A program made the translations under genes and the position numbers. Below are positions 40,300 through 51,715 of a stretch of DNA of 64,000 nt, in pieces. Origin of the DNA: Ailanthus altissimus (taxonomy: Eukaryota > Streptophyta > Magnoliopsida > Sapindales > Simaroubaceae); the NCBI GenBank assembly GCA_946807835.1, contig OX327699.1:17596014-17660013 (forward strand), read 5' to 3'. Numbering within the stretch: position 1 is the first letter of the stretch; each line of letters opens with the position of its first letter. Below the pieces are notes generated by a model. It was not told the DNA's origin and did no database searches. It was given only the letters and a program-made list of their open reading frames with translations.

Positions 40300-40640
40300 A
40301 AAAAGATACTTAACATTCAAGTTAATGTTTATAAAAAAAAATAAACTCTATATTGAAGTTAATGTTTGTAAGAGTAAATTGCTTTATGTACTATTCTATA
40401 ATTTTTGAATAAAAAAAATATTCCAACACTCGTGTTTATTAAAAAAAAAAGTCTTGCAAAAAAAAATCAATAAGAATATTTGCATAGACAATCATCATGA
40501 TAATATTTGTTGTGTGTATGAATGAATAATTTAAATACTGGATCAATCAATTAATGATGAATAAATAATTTATAAATAATTATAAATTTAATTCAAACTT
40601 TAATTTAAGAAAGTGTGAATCTAACGTAAAATCTATTTAT
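40300..40640 (+). repeat. AT-rich dispersed repeat, copy C (diverged)
   Basis: It shares with copies A and B the order A-rich run, AATATTTG, TGTATGAATGAATAA, TAAATAATTATAAATTTAATTCAAAC and a final AATCTATT. A related segment, GCGTACTGTAATTAGT, at about 40855-40870 matches the sequence just after copy B (GCGTATTGTAATTAAC), so the copy may extend to about 40890 with an insertion. The 5' part holds a local duplication of TTGAAGTTAATGTTT-like sequence. Confidence 0.5.
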
Positions 40641-42864
40641 GCTATTGTTATTGTTATTGTTATTGGCAGGAGAGTTTTAAAGGAATCCAACTAACTTTCT
40701 TCTAAAATTTTCTTGTTAGTTTAATTTATCTTATGGTCTAAAATTTATCTAATCTTTAAATGATATTACTTTTTTATTATTCATTTAGACATTTCAGTCT
40801 TTAATTGAAATTACTTTCTTTTTATTATTATTCATTTAAACGCTCTTAAATTATTAGCGTACTGTAATTAGTCGGTATTACTTTTGATACCTACAGAAAA
40901 AAAACACTGAAAAAGAAAATAAAAAGTATGATTTATAAACTAATAACTGGCAACATCAAGAGACATAGATTCGGTTGCATGACAAGAAAAATATGATATT
41001 AGGTGAAAAAGCACTTCCCTAGTACAACAAATTTCTTGCTTTCCTTTTAGAGAGCTAATCTCTATCCATCAAGGTAAAGATAATTTACATTATCTTAAAA
41101 CCTTCGTATTCGTTGCATCTCAACTTTAAGCCATGTGATTCAAAGAGATAATTGGCTTTCTCCTTGAATCTTGACCCACCAAACCCACCCCAATTACTGG
41201 TGTATGATTTTTCTTTTGACCCACTTTGGAATATCTAGAAGATTTTGACAAATTAATGACAATGCAATGATAATATAACAGTCAAATTCTCATAATTTGA
41301 GAAGCAGGAATATATTTTTAATTGCATGTAAAAAAATTTCATCTGGGTTTGTTGGGGCCTCTTTGTTAAAGCCATGAGCAAATTGGCATTGGATGAGGAG
41401 GAAAGTTACAGAAACAGATTATATGTAATCAATCATGAGCATTTGTGGTGGTGTTACTGTTAATAAATCAATCTTTCATTTTTTTTTTTTTTTTGAGGGG
41501 GGGCCTTCAATTATAATTTGCCTTTAGATATTCAAAAGGGGAAACCCTCCTACATTAAATTTATAGTGAAAGTTACTTATTTCATGTCGATTATTTATAA
41601 CCTTGAAAAAAATTTGTACCCATTAACGGAGGGGTCGCAAATTCACAATGTCACATCTTTTTGGCTGGTTTTATATATAATATACTCCCCCCAAGGGATT
41701 AAATCAACGTCTATTAATGCTTTTGATTTAATAGCTAAGGTCAAGCCTAGATGGAATCTCATTTTTTTTTTTTTTTAATAATTTCCTTGGCACTGTCCAA
41801 TCATAACAAACCAACCATGCAGATTGGACCCACCTGCAAAGAATCTCAGTGGGCCTACACAGATCAAAATGATTAGGATCTCAATCAAAACTAAGAAATT
41901 AACACCATATCCATACCAGTTGTTGAAACTGGCGTCTTCTTTGTTTTGTAGGAGAAAAAAAAAAATTCATCGTATCTTGCCTGTTTCCTGACTATTATCC
42001 TCATTGTAAAGTTAAATACAAGAATTATTTTACTACATAAAATATAAAAAAATATTTTTTAAACAAAAATATGCTTTAATTTACCATGAGTACAATTAAA
42101 ACTATAATTATATTGAAGGAATTTGAGATTAACCCCGATTGCATATACATGAGCTACTTGAAAGTATTGTACATTAAATCCTAATCACCTATTAATAAGA
42201 GTAATCGAAATAATAAAAATGAAGAATAAATAAAAATACATAAAATTTATATCGGTTTATCTTTAATTTAGGATTATATTTACTATCAACTAAAAATTTT
42301 AGTATAATTAAAAGGTTAACAACTAATGCAATACTTGTTCTCATGTTAACTTTTATATAGACTAAAAAATGCCTTTAATAATCTATATATAATAAAAATA
42401 AATAAATTTGAGCTGGATTCTTCTATTAATAAAAAAAAAAACTAAGACACCCTATGTTAAAAAAAAAAAAACTAAGCAAAATAAAAATAAAAAACGAATT
42501 AAAAAAAATTGTGCACATAAATAGGCTCTACACGTATCAAAGGGATCAAATACTAAAGACAAAGAAAATCGCCTACATATTAAAAAAAAAAAAAACACAG
42601 CCCACTATTAGTGTGAATAGGAACGTCTAAAGGTGGTTAAAAAAATACTTAAAATGAAAATATCAAATTGAATCAGATTTAATCTGCCGGTTTGTTCAAT
42701 ACAATATTGGAATATAAAAATTAATCGATTAATTTTTATTTAATTCAGAATAAATTGAGTTTGATTAAATCAAACTAAACTAAATGATATAAATAAAATT
42801 TTACACAATTTTTGTATATTATTTATTTGTTGAGTTTTAATTTAATAGTTTTTTAACTTATTTA

Positions 42865-43180
42865 GTTCATTGACTTTAATTAATTTGCTGTTTAAAAGTC
42901 GATGATTACTTTATTTATTTGAATGGACATTAGTTGTAATATTTTTTTAATTTATTTATTTCATAAAATTTTAATTAATTTAATGTTTAAAATTGATGAA
43001 TATTTTATTTATTTAAATGAATTTTATTTTTTAAAATAATTTTTAATTTTCTTAGTTCATAAAATTTAATTAATTTATTATTTAAAGTTGATGTTTACTT
43101 TTTTTATTTTTTTCACATTAATTTGTTATTTAAAGTTGATATTTACTTTTTTTACATGAATTTTATTTTTTACATAAATA
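42865..43180. repeat. Decaying AT-rich minisatellite, period about 95 bp
   Basis: Units start near 42865, 42958 and 43055, with a shorter one near 43114. Each carries the order TTAATTAATTT, GTTTAAA or ATTTAAA, GTTGATG-like and TTTACTTT or TTTATTT. Copies have drifted considerably. No coding content was seen. Confidence 0.6.
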
Positions 43181-43777
43181 GTTTTAATCTTTTAAAAAAT
43201 ATTTAAGAGATTGAACCAAACTTAACTAGACCAAATCAATTTAGTTCTAAAAATAAAAATTTAAATTTTTTTTATTCAATTCAATTATAAAAATAAAGTA
43301 TCAAATCAAAATCCAACTTCATCTTTATGTGGCAAGAAGATAACCAATTATTGTGTTAAGTGGGCGATGAGTCAAGCCAAACCTTTTTTATATATATACA
43401 TATACATATTTGACGAGTTTCTAGCGGCTTCTGTCACTATAAAATTATTGAACTAGTTAAGATTCACAAAAATTTAAATTATTATCACCAGTGTAATAAT
43501 AATAACTTATAAAAACTACACATTTTATAAACTGCACGTAAAATTCTTAGAAGTTAGAATTAGATCCGTGTTAACACAAATCGGAAACATTCCCCAGTAC
43601 TATTGCTAAAATTTCTGACGAAGATATTAAATTCCTCATTTGGAGTTGAAGTTTAAGCTGAATGATTTTGAAAATAACAAGTAGGATTTGATAATAACGT
43701 GAATATAATGTGCATTTAATGGTAATGCCGGTGATGGTAGTATTAAAATAATGATATATATTTTAAATTATATTTCA

Positions 43778-43880
43778 AATAATGATGTGTTAAGTAATTA
43801 TTAACGATAAAATTATATAAATTTTAAAATTATTTATTATATAATTTTATCACCTAATAATTACTTAACACATCATTATT
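43778..43880. mobile_element. Foldback / MITE-like inverted repeat
   Basis: Arms at 43778-43820 and 43837-43880 are near-perfect reverse complements of about 43 bases, with a 16-base AT-rich centre. The arms contain AATGATGTGTTAAGTAATTA. Weaker pairing continues outward to about 43750 and 43915. There is no transposase and no clear flanking duplication, so the superfamily is unassigned; a small non-autonomous DNA element is the best guess. Confidence 0.6.
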
Positions 43881-46800
43881 TTAATTACTATTTGAACTAC
43901 AACTTAAAATTTATAGTATTAGTCAATAACATTAATATAGAAAAATATAATTGTTAGAGATTCTAGCAGATGTATAGTTTCATGACATGTGACCCATTAA
44001 TGGCAACATCTTGTCTCAATAACCAGCCGCAAGCAAAGCTCTCATTTTCCAAATTTATAAGGATATTCCCTACCCCTAGACACCAATTCCCTATTCTTTA
44101 TATTCATCTCCTGATCCGCATGACTTCATTAACCTATTAATGCAATCGATTTTGATTTTAACAAACCAATATTTTAAAAATCCAACATGATTTTCTACCT
44201 AAAAATAAACAAACAAATAAATATATAAAAAGAAAAATGGAGAAAAATGTCATTACAAATGTATATTTCAAATAAAGATCATCACACAAACACACAAATG
44301 TTGATATTATCAAAAATATTTTTGAACTCATTCATTCTTATTGAATCATCTATCTTCTTAATGGCGATAAATATACATGATGTTAAATAAAAATTTAGAT
44401 ACCTTAATCCATATGACAAGGCCATGCCATGGCCAGCGTAGGGGTTACATTATTTTTCATAATAGTAAGTGGGAGAAAGGGGGAATGTTATAATTTTCTA
44501 ATCCGAATTAATGACATAACAAAATCTAAGTAATCTTAATTAAAAAATGGGGTAATGTGATTTGGGATCCCAAATCAAAACTTCCCCTTCATAAAATAAT
44601 AACACCTTACAGCACAACACATATGAATATGAATTTAACAATTTAAAAAAGTTCAACTATCTTAGACTAAAAGAGGATTTTGATCAATACAACAGACCCA
44701 CACCCACATGACAAAGCCCTCGTATGGGTTTCTTTCACACATGGTGATTGCAGAATAAATGGTGCTTCTTGGTAAAAAAAAGTGATTTTCTGTATATGAA
44801 TGGTGCTTTTTCGGGTCTTAGTTTATTTTGTTGCAATTAATTAAGAAGTCAAATTGCTTAGCTAATTAATTAACAATAGCAACTTGGGAGTTAGCAAAAT
44901 AATGGGATCTCTTTCATATGGGGTGTCCAGTTATGTCATGTGATTTATGGGCATTTTCCTAAATTCTAAATCTTTAACTAATCTCTTTACAATTAATTAA
45001 ATTAATAATTAGCAGGTGCTCCATCCTAACATATGCCATCCAAATTTATTATTCTTGTTGGTCAATAAGGTTGTGTGGGGTTTGGTCAGGTTAGTGGATT
45101 TATATTATTATCATCATTAACATTATTTTCACAATTAGGTTTTTTTTTTGGATTATATTATAAAGTTATATGTTTATCATTAAAAAAAAAACCCTTTAAT
45201 TGGTAACTGCATGATAATATGTAAGTTGTCTAAAAACAGATGCATCTATTCATTTTAAACTTAAAAAATATACTTATTTTTTTTATATTATTCTGAACAA
45301 ACTATAAAATAATCATCTGGTCAGACCAAAAAATACGATAAAAGCTTTGGAATTTATTTCTAAAGGCCAAAAAGAAAATGAAAAAGATGTCTCTGGATCA
45401 ATCATTACGTATTGTCCTCTTCTATAGTTATTAGTACTTATTTTCGAACCCAAAAAAAAAAAAAGAAAAAACAAATCTATATATTTTAATTTCATCACTC
45501 TCTCTATGCTATTACTATATATTAATATAATAGATTATGGTCCAATTCATGAATTAGGAATTAAGCATTTGTTAGAGATGGGTGGGTCGACTACCAAATG
45601 GTAGGACCCTTATTGTGCTGGGTCCAATTGGTTCCATATAATTTGTTTAATTTCTCAATTCATTTATATGTAAAAGTAAGTAAGCTCTCTTTCTCGAATT
45701 GTTATTCGTAACAAAAATCTCGTGGATTGGTACTTGTTTTGCCAGGACTATTGGAATTTCAGTTCAAGTATCGCTATTATATATTGTTTGTTCTTGCGGT
45801 CAACAAGTTTGACTGAACAAGTAAGCGTGATGCCACGTGGATGTAGGACAACGGACATAATGATGACATGGGCATCCCACATGCTATGTTAGGGCCACGG
45901 TGGCGCGTTAACTGGGACCTACACGCAGACGCCTCATTTTATATTTATATATATACACAAGACTCTTTTAATTTGAATTTAACTACCTCGGTACTCACAA
46001 TATTAATGTACTGACTTTTGCATGCAATTCATACGTACGTATTCATTTTAAAAACAGAAAGAAGAACAAAAACAAAAGAGAAGAAGAAGCAAATGAAAGA
46101 GAAGGGCATTTAATATTTAAAAGACGTAAGCGTCCATTTCTGAATGCGATATCTTTCACGTCGACGTCGAGTTAGAGCCAAAATTTAACTTCAACATCGG
46201 TCGAAACACACAAAACAAAAGCATATTTGGACTGAGAGAAACCTAACCAGCCGTAGGGTGGGTTTTGCTCATAATCATCCAAGCTAATTCTCAAATAATT
46301 AGTGCGATTATGGAAAAGCAAATCTTCTTGAGTTAATTCTTATGGATATTCCGAGATATTTGAAACTTGAAAGCACTTGTTACGTACTGAACAATGAAAT
46401 TTTTTTTAAAAATAAATGGAGCTAGAGAAACTTTTCTCGTTTGTTTGACTAGATTCCTGAACATGGGTAAATGTCATTTCCCCACAATTTAGGTCGTGTA
46501 TTCGTACAAATTGAGTTGTCCCGTCTTATATGTAATGAAACATCCAGGGTATATAGCTTTTGTTTCATGACCTAATGTAAACAAAAATCTCCTAGCAATG
46601 TATCTGTAATATTGATCATAATACTACATATTAATCTGACTTATGAGGTTTAGCTGAAGAGAGTTATTCATATATTATTAAAAGACTCTTGTTTTTCATA
46701 CTATATGTATTCATCTTTTCGTCATGGTTCCAAGTCTTAACCAGATTACCCATTCATAAATTTTATTCAAAATGAGTTATAACATTCTAATTAAATAAAT

Positions 46801-48880
46801 AATGTAGTTACAACCATTTCTATCACATTTAAGACACCCTAATTTAAATCTGGCATTTATTAGACCAACGTTTGTTGCAAGACACTGAATTTGATTAGCC
46901 AATTATAGCAGTGAGCACTGAACAAGGAATTGAAAAGACACTGATGACCTGATTTGATAAAAAAAATTGGCGGAATGCAGAGAAATTCTTCTTTCCAAGA
47001 AGTTGAGTGTTGTCTCCCCGGAACATAAGCACTGTATACCATTGGTTAAGCATAACTAAACCTAACGCTACTAGGCCACCCCAATAAAAGAAGTTAATTC
47101 AAAAAAGAAAAAACTAAGCCTAATGAGCTAAATTCAACATGCAAGTGAAAAACTAATGATTAAAGAAATAAGTAAAAGTGGCTTTACTTTGCCTAACTCG
47201 AGCATAAAAATGATTAAACATCGTAATTAGAAAATGATTAGGTTCAAGAAACTGGACAGGACTGGGGAGTGGAGTGGGGGTGAAATATTGATAAGTGATT
47301 AGAATACTTTATTCCCGGGAAGGAGTTGACAATTGACAAAACCCAGTTCATCAGTTGAGGTTCCCTATGTTTTTGAAAACGTCAGCAAATAGGTAAACGG
47401 CGTTAAGTTGGAGTGAGTTCGATTTTCAGATGACCTAGAAACGGGGCCCCATGTGAGTGTCGGAATTATTGACTGTTGATGACATTGGCTTCTCCTCCTC
47501 GCTGTCAAGTCACTCTGTGACTGTGAATATCAATATGAACGTGATGCTCTAGCTCTCTTTCTTTGGGAAAGGTACCAAATTTATTACTTTGGGGACTGCT
47601 ACTCTTTTTAATACGTTATTTACTCTCACTGGTTCATTTTGGAGGCTTCCTGCATTTGCAGGCCAAGACACACTTACCATTCCATACAACTTATTTCTTT
47701 TTTTTACTAATTGAAAGAGCAACTAAAAGAATCTGTTACAAATCTTCGAAAGTTAAAAAAAAAAAATGCAGACTGACATATTACGATGATGGCAAAAAGG
47801 ATTGAAGGGAAGGTGAGTTACTATCTACCATAAAGAATGGAAGTAAAAAGGGTAAGATGGTAACTGGAAAAGTGAGGCGAATTTACCATACACGAACAAA
47901 ACCCATAAAGGGAAGGGGGGGTGGGAGTTGGCGGTGGTGGCGAGGGCAGGTGAAAGTAATATCATATTTGAGCAGTCGATTAAATCCAATCGTTGGACCA
48001 ACTCGTAGAACAAATTTCTGAGCTATCTAATCGTGCAATACTGTTCAATTCACTTCCCCGGTAAAAATGGATTGATTCACATGAATCATGGTCTAAAATG
48101 AGGATGACCCAGAACAATGGCCAAGATTTGGGCACGATAAACGCAAAAATGATAAGACACAACAGATCAGGGCTCTAAAGGGGGGGCCTAAAAAATTACC
48201 CTGTTCCATGGTCTCCGAACCACTGACACTCCTACGAAGGCCCCAACATGTGGGTGTCTGAGCCCCTGTAAATTTGAATCTTATTTCAATTAATGTTTTC
48301 ACTTTTTTTTTTACAGTGATTCGCTTTTTCATACATTTAAATAATATTACTCTACTTAAAATTGAAGATCTGATCCTGACAACAAGGTTGTTTTAACTTC
48401 AAAAAAGCTAAAAACACAATTGCTTTTACGTACAGCCCATTATACTAGCCTGCATACTAGGTTCCTAGTCGTTCATTTCTCACAACTGCATGCATGGATA
48501 CTTGATCTCGTGCGGTAACTACCTATGCTTAATTGTACTAAAGAGGATCAGCTTTATGGTCCCGTTTTGATGATGCAGGCAAATCAACGACTATTATTGT
48601 CCATACAAAGAAAAACTTGGTACCAAGTTGTGTATAAGATTGTACCCTCTCTAGTCTCTACACACCAACCGTACGTGAATCATGAATAATACGGAAGTAC
48701 AAGCACCAAGTTGCTTGTTTGAATAACAAAATCTGTGTTTTTTAAACTTCTATTTTTTCAATTATTTGAAATAATTAAAATTTTCAATTACTTTTTTTTT
48801 TAAATATTTGGAGCAATTAAGTTTCTAAGAGATTATTTATATTTCACTAAGCGATTACGTGGATCTGAGTTTTAGAAAGT

Positions 48881-50514
48881 TTATTAATTGAGATGGAGAT
48901 ATGAGACGAGCCATAATTTATAAGATAAGTTTATTTTTATAAAATAAATTTTATTTATATATAAATGTAATGACATTTAAAAATATTTTTTAATATATTA
49001 TTTCATCTTATATGTTCATAATTAAATTATTTAATTTTTAGCGTTAATTGTATATCATTATTAGTATAAAAAAATACACATTTGGTTGTACAAAATATCT
49101 AATTGTTTATAATCTCTTTTAGTTATATAGATAATATTTTCTCAAATATTTAGTATGCATGTCTTTCATTCTTTCTTTGTGTAATTTTTTTAGACTACTT
49201 AGTATGCAAAATGTTAAAATCGCATGGTTCTAGAAAATGTTTGTAATATTTAATATCAAAGCGGGTTCAATGAAGATGATAAAAGACGTTGCAATGTCAT
49301 CGGATGTGTGAAGAGAGTGGTAAGAACCTCAAAACTAAGAATAACAACAATATACCTTGTGAGAAGTTCGTCGATTTGAGCCATGATCTGAGGAACATAG
49401 TGAAACAACTTTGTGGCATTGTTAAAAAAGGCAATGAATTACCTTGACGAGTTAAAGTAGCACGTGGAGAAGCTAAAGGTGAACCTTAACAATCAAGGGG
49501 ATGAGTCCAAACATGCTAAGCTCAATCATAGTAAAAGTAGGGAAGCAAAAGTGTCTCAACATTCCCATGATAAAGCGGGGAAAGGCAAACCACCCACGGG
49601 GAAAGAGCAAAAGCATAACGATAAGAGAAAGCTGAGACCTAACTGCTTTCTTTGCAACCGGGATCAAAAGATGAATGACTGTTCAAAGAAAAATGCTATC
49701 AATGCAATATTAGAGACTCAACAAGCAGGTGACTGAGGTCAATTAGGGTGTATGCAACTAGTCAATGCTTTATGCTAAGCAGACAACCCGCATGCCAATG
49801 AAAAATGCACTTATGTATGTTGAAGCTTACATAAATGAGAATAAGACTCAAGCACTAGTACATACGGGAGTTTGGCACAACTTCCTCGTGTGTGCAAAAG
49901 CAGAGCACTTATGACTTAAGGTGAAGAAAGGAATTTGTTAACTTATGGCTGCGAACGCTACAATAAAACCACTAGATGGAGTCATACGAGAAGTAGAGAT
50001 GTACGTCGAAAAGTGGTACGGTAAGGTAAACTTTTCGGTAGCACATCTCGATAACTTTTATGTTATTTTTGGTATAAATTTCTTGCAATAATTTACTGTG
50101 GTCACACTTTCTCGACATAACTACTTGTGTATCAATTGTCTTATTGATTGGGATAGATATACGGGTTAAGCCAATGAATTGTAGGATAAGTTTGTCACTA
50201 TAAAATAAGTGTTATCCTTATTTAAATGTGATGACATCTAAAAATATTATTTGACATATTATCTCATTTATAAGTATACTATTAGATTGTTTAGATCTTA
50301 GTCGCTAATTGAATAGGACTATTAGTATAAAAGTGGGACACGCTCAATTATACAAAGTATCTCATAACTTATAATCTATTTTTATTATATAAAAAATATT
50401 TTCTTAAATACTCAATGTACTTATCTTTCATTATTTTTTCTTTTGTATAATTTTTCTAAACTACCTAACATGTAAAGCGCTAAGGCCGAATGGTTTTCAA
50501 AAAGGTCTGTAACA
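48881..50514 (+). mobile_element. Short Gypsy (Ty3) element with two LTRs and only a gag-protease remnant
   Basis: Two related direct repeats, about 48881-49248 and 50141-50514, run in parallel over their whole length. Shared landmarks are ATAAGT, GATGACAT or AATGACAT, TTAGTATAAAA, TATCTTTCATT-like sequence and an end in TGTAATA or TGTAACA. Right after the left repeat, 49251-49262 (TAATATCAAAGC) matches the usual primer-binding site for initiator tRNA-Met at nine of twelve positions. The 0.9 kb interior has only the end of gag and the protease; there is no reverse transcriptase, RNase H or integrase. At 1.6 kb it is a deletion derivative or a gag-only non-autonomous type. The LTRs are visibly diverged, so the insertion is old. 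Confidence 0.75.
49435..50092 (+). pseudogene. Broken Gypsy gag C-terminus and aspartic protease
   Basis: The basic gag tail (from about 49464) leads to a zinc knuckle at 49644-49682 of the form C-x2-C-x3-x-x4-C, with Gln where His is expected. About 110 bases later, in another frame, a retropepsin-like region starts near 49792 with MYVEAYIN. It continues with ALVHTG, then NFLV, KVNFSV and a closing GINFL. The catalytic Asp of the D-T-G triad is His (CAT at 49861-49863). There are in-frame stops at 49912-49914 and 49939-49941, and in gag at about 49457. The product is dead by several independent breaks. The family call rests on the pattern and its place between LTRs. Confidence 0.75.
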
Positions 50515-51217
50515 TTAGATAAGAATTTAAATTATAACAATGATCAAGATAATTTTTAGTTCTTTCGATTATTAAAATGTGATTTTAGTTGATATTTAAG
50601 TTATAATATTATAATTATTTATAATTTATAATTAAAATATAGTACGATAGTTTTAGTTCATATTTGAGTTATAATATTATAATTATTTATAATTTATAAT
50701 TAAAATATAATACGAGATAGTTTTAGTTCATATTTGAGTTATAATATTATAATTATTTATAATTTATAATTAAAATGTAATATTTTATAATTTAAGTTAT
50801 AATTTATAAAAAAAATACGACAACACCTATTTAAATGATTTAATAATAAAAAAACTTGCAGCCGATGAATTTGAATCCTCCCTTCCAATATTTAAAAAAA
50901 GAAGTACAACAAAGCAACGTGAGAATACAGTCGCAGTTTATGCAAATGAAAGCACGTGCCACATGGATTTGGTTCACGCGAGTTTCGTTTGGAGTACAGC
51001 TTTCAATCAGGCGCGTGGAGACAGCGGTCTTCATAAAGTGCATTGAGCATATAAGAGATGGTGAGGACGAGTATTGACGAGTTTTTACGGGTCGGTGGCC
51101 ATAACGTGCTATAAAAACAGAGAGAGAGCAATGGCCGTTGACCGGTTATGTAAAATGTTTAACAAACACGTGGCGGTTACTCGGGGGTTAAATTCCAGAA
51201 TTACCTTATCCAATGAA
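50515..51217. other. Intergenic and upstream region of the WAVH-type gene
   Basis: Holds the three-copy AT-rich tandem (50580-50785). Closer to the gene are several ACGTG motifs (near 50955 and 51168) that could be G-box-like sites. No coding exon was seen. Confidence 0.4.
50580..50785. repeat. AT-rich tandem repeat, three units of 68-70 bp
   Basis: Units start at 50580, 50648 and 50718. Each carries TTTTAGTT(C/G)ATATTT, then GAGTTATAATATTATAATT, TTTATAATTTATAATTAAAAT and a GTACGA or TACGAGA end. Units 2 and 3 are almost identical, while unit 1 has a few differences. Confidence 0.9.
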
Positions 51218-51225
51218 TATAAATA
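51218..51225 (+). promoter_or_regulatory. Candidate TATA box of the WAVH-type gene
   Basis: TATAAATA follows a CCAAT a few bases upstream. Transcription from near 51250 would give a leader of about 470 bases containing uORFs. A second TATAAAAA lies at 51612-51619 after a CT-rich stretch and would give a leader of only about 70 bases, so the true start is uncertain. Confidence 0.35.
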
Positions 51226-51715
51226 TTCGGTCTAACAAGGTCTCAGACTTCTCTCTATACCATATCAAACGCAGAGAAAAAGAAAGCTGGATAGAAAGAG
51301 AAACGAGAAATAGATCATAAGAGCTTTTGGTTCCTGAGATCTTTTTGGGGCTAATCTAAAAAGAAATGAGATCAATAGAGGAAGTGGATTAGGAGATAAA
51401 AAAAGAAATGACCTGGGGTTCCTTTCTATCTTAATATATATCATATTCATACTCATTTGTCTCTTCACTTTTTATTTATTTCATTTGATCCCATGCTAGT
51501 TAGCTCATATCGATCTTACCATTTTTGTCTTCTGTGGCAGAAGTATCAGATCGATCAAAACAGAACTTCTTTTTCTCCCTCTATCTTCTCCTTCTTCTTC
51601 TCTTCCATCTCTATAAAAAGATAATATTATTAGCTAGGGATATAGGTATTTGGAGAAACGTAGAACTCAAAAAGCAAAAGTGAAGAAAAAGGGTATTATC
51701 TTTTGGTTTGGGAAG

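Larger units (their letters stand above)
36183..48880. other. Long intergenic region between Aux/IAA and the Gypsy remnant
   Basis: The first few hundred bases are the Aux/IAA 3' UTR. The rest has no gene I can support. It contains the perfect 2 x 90 bp tandem (38031-38210), a GC-richer island of unknown nature (39380-39560), copy C of the dispersed repeat (40300-40640), a decaying minisatellite (42865-43180) and a foldback element (43778-43880). Open frames near 47560-48330 resemble no family I know. Confidence 0.45.

Noticed and set aside
47563..48332. Open frames on both strands near 47.6-48.3 kb
   Set aside because: Low-complexity hydrophobic or Lys-rich products with no family resemblance and no gene-like context.
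51650..51715. In-frame 22-codon extension upstream of the WAVH-type start
   Set aside because: It has no ATG, and the family N-terminus begins exactly at MGTGWRRAF.
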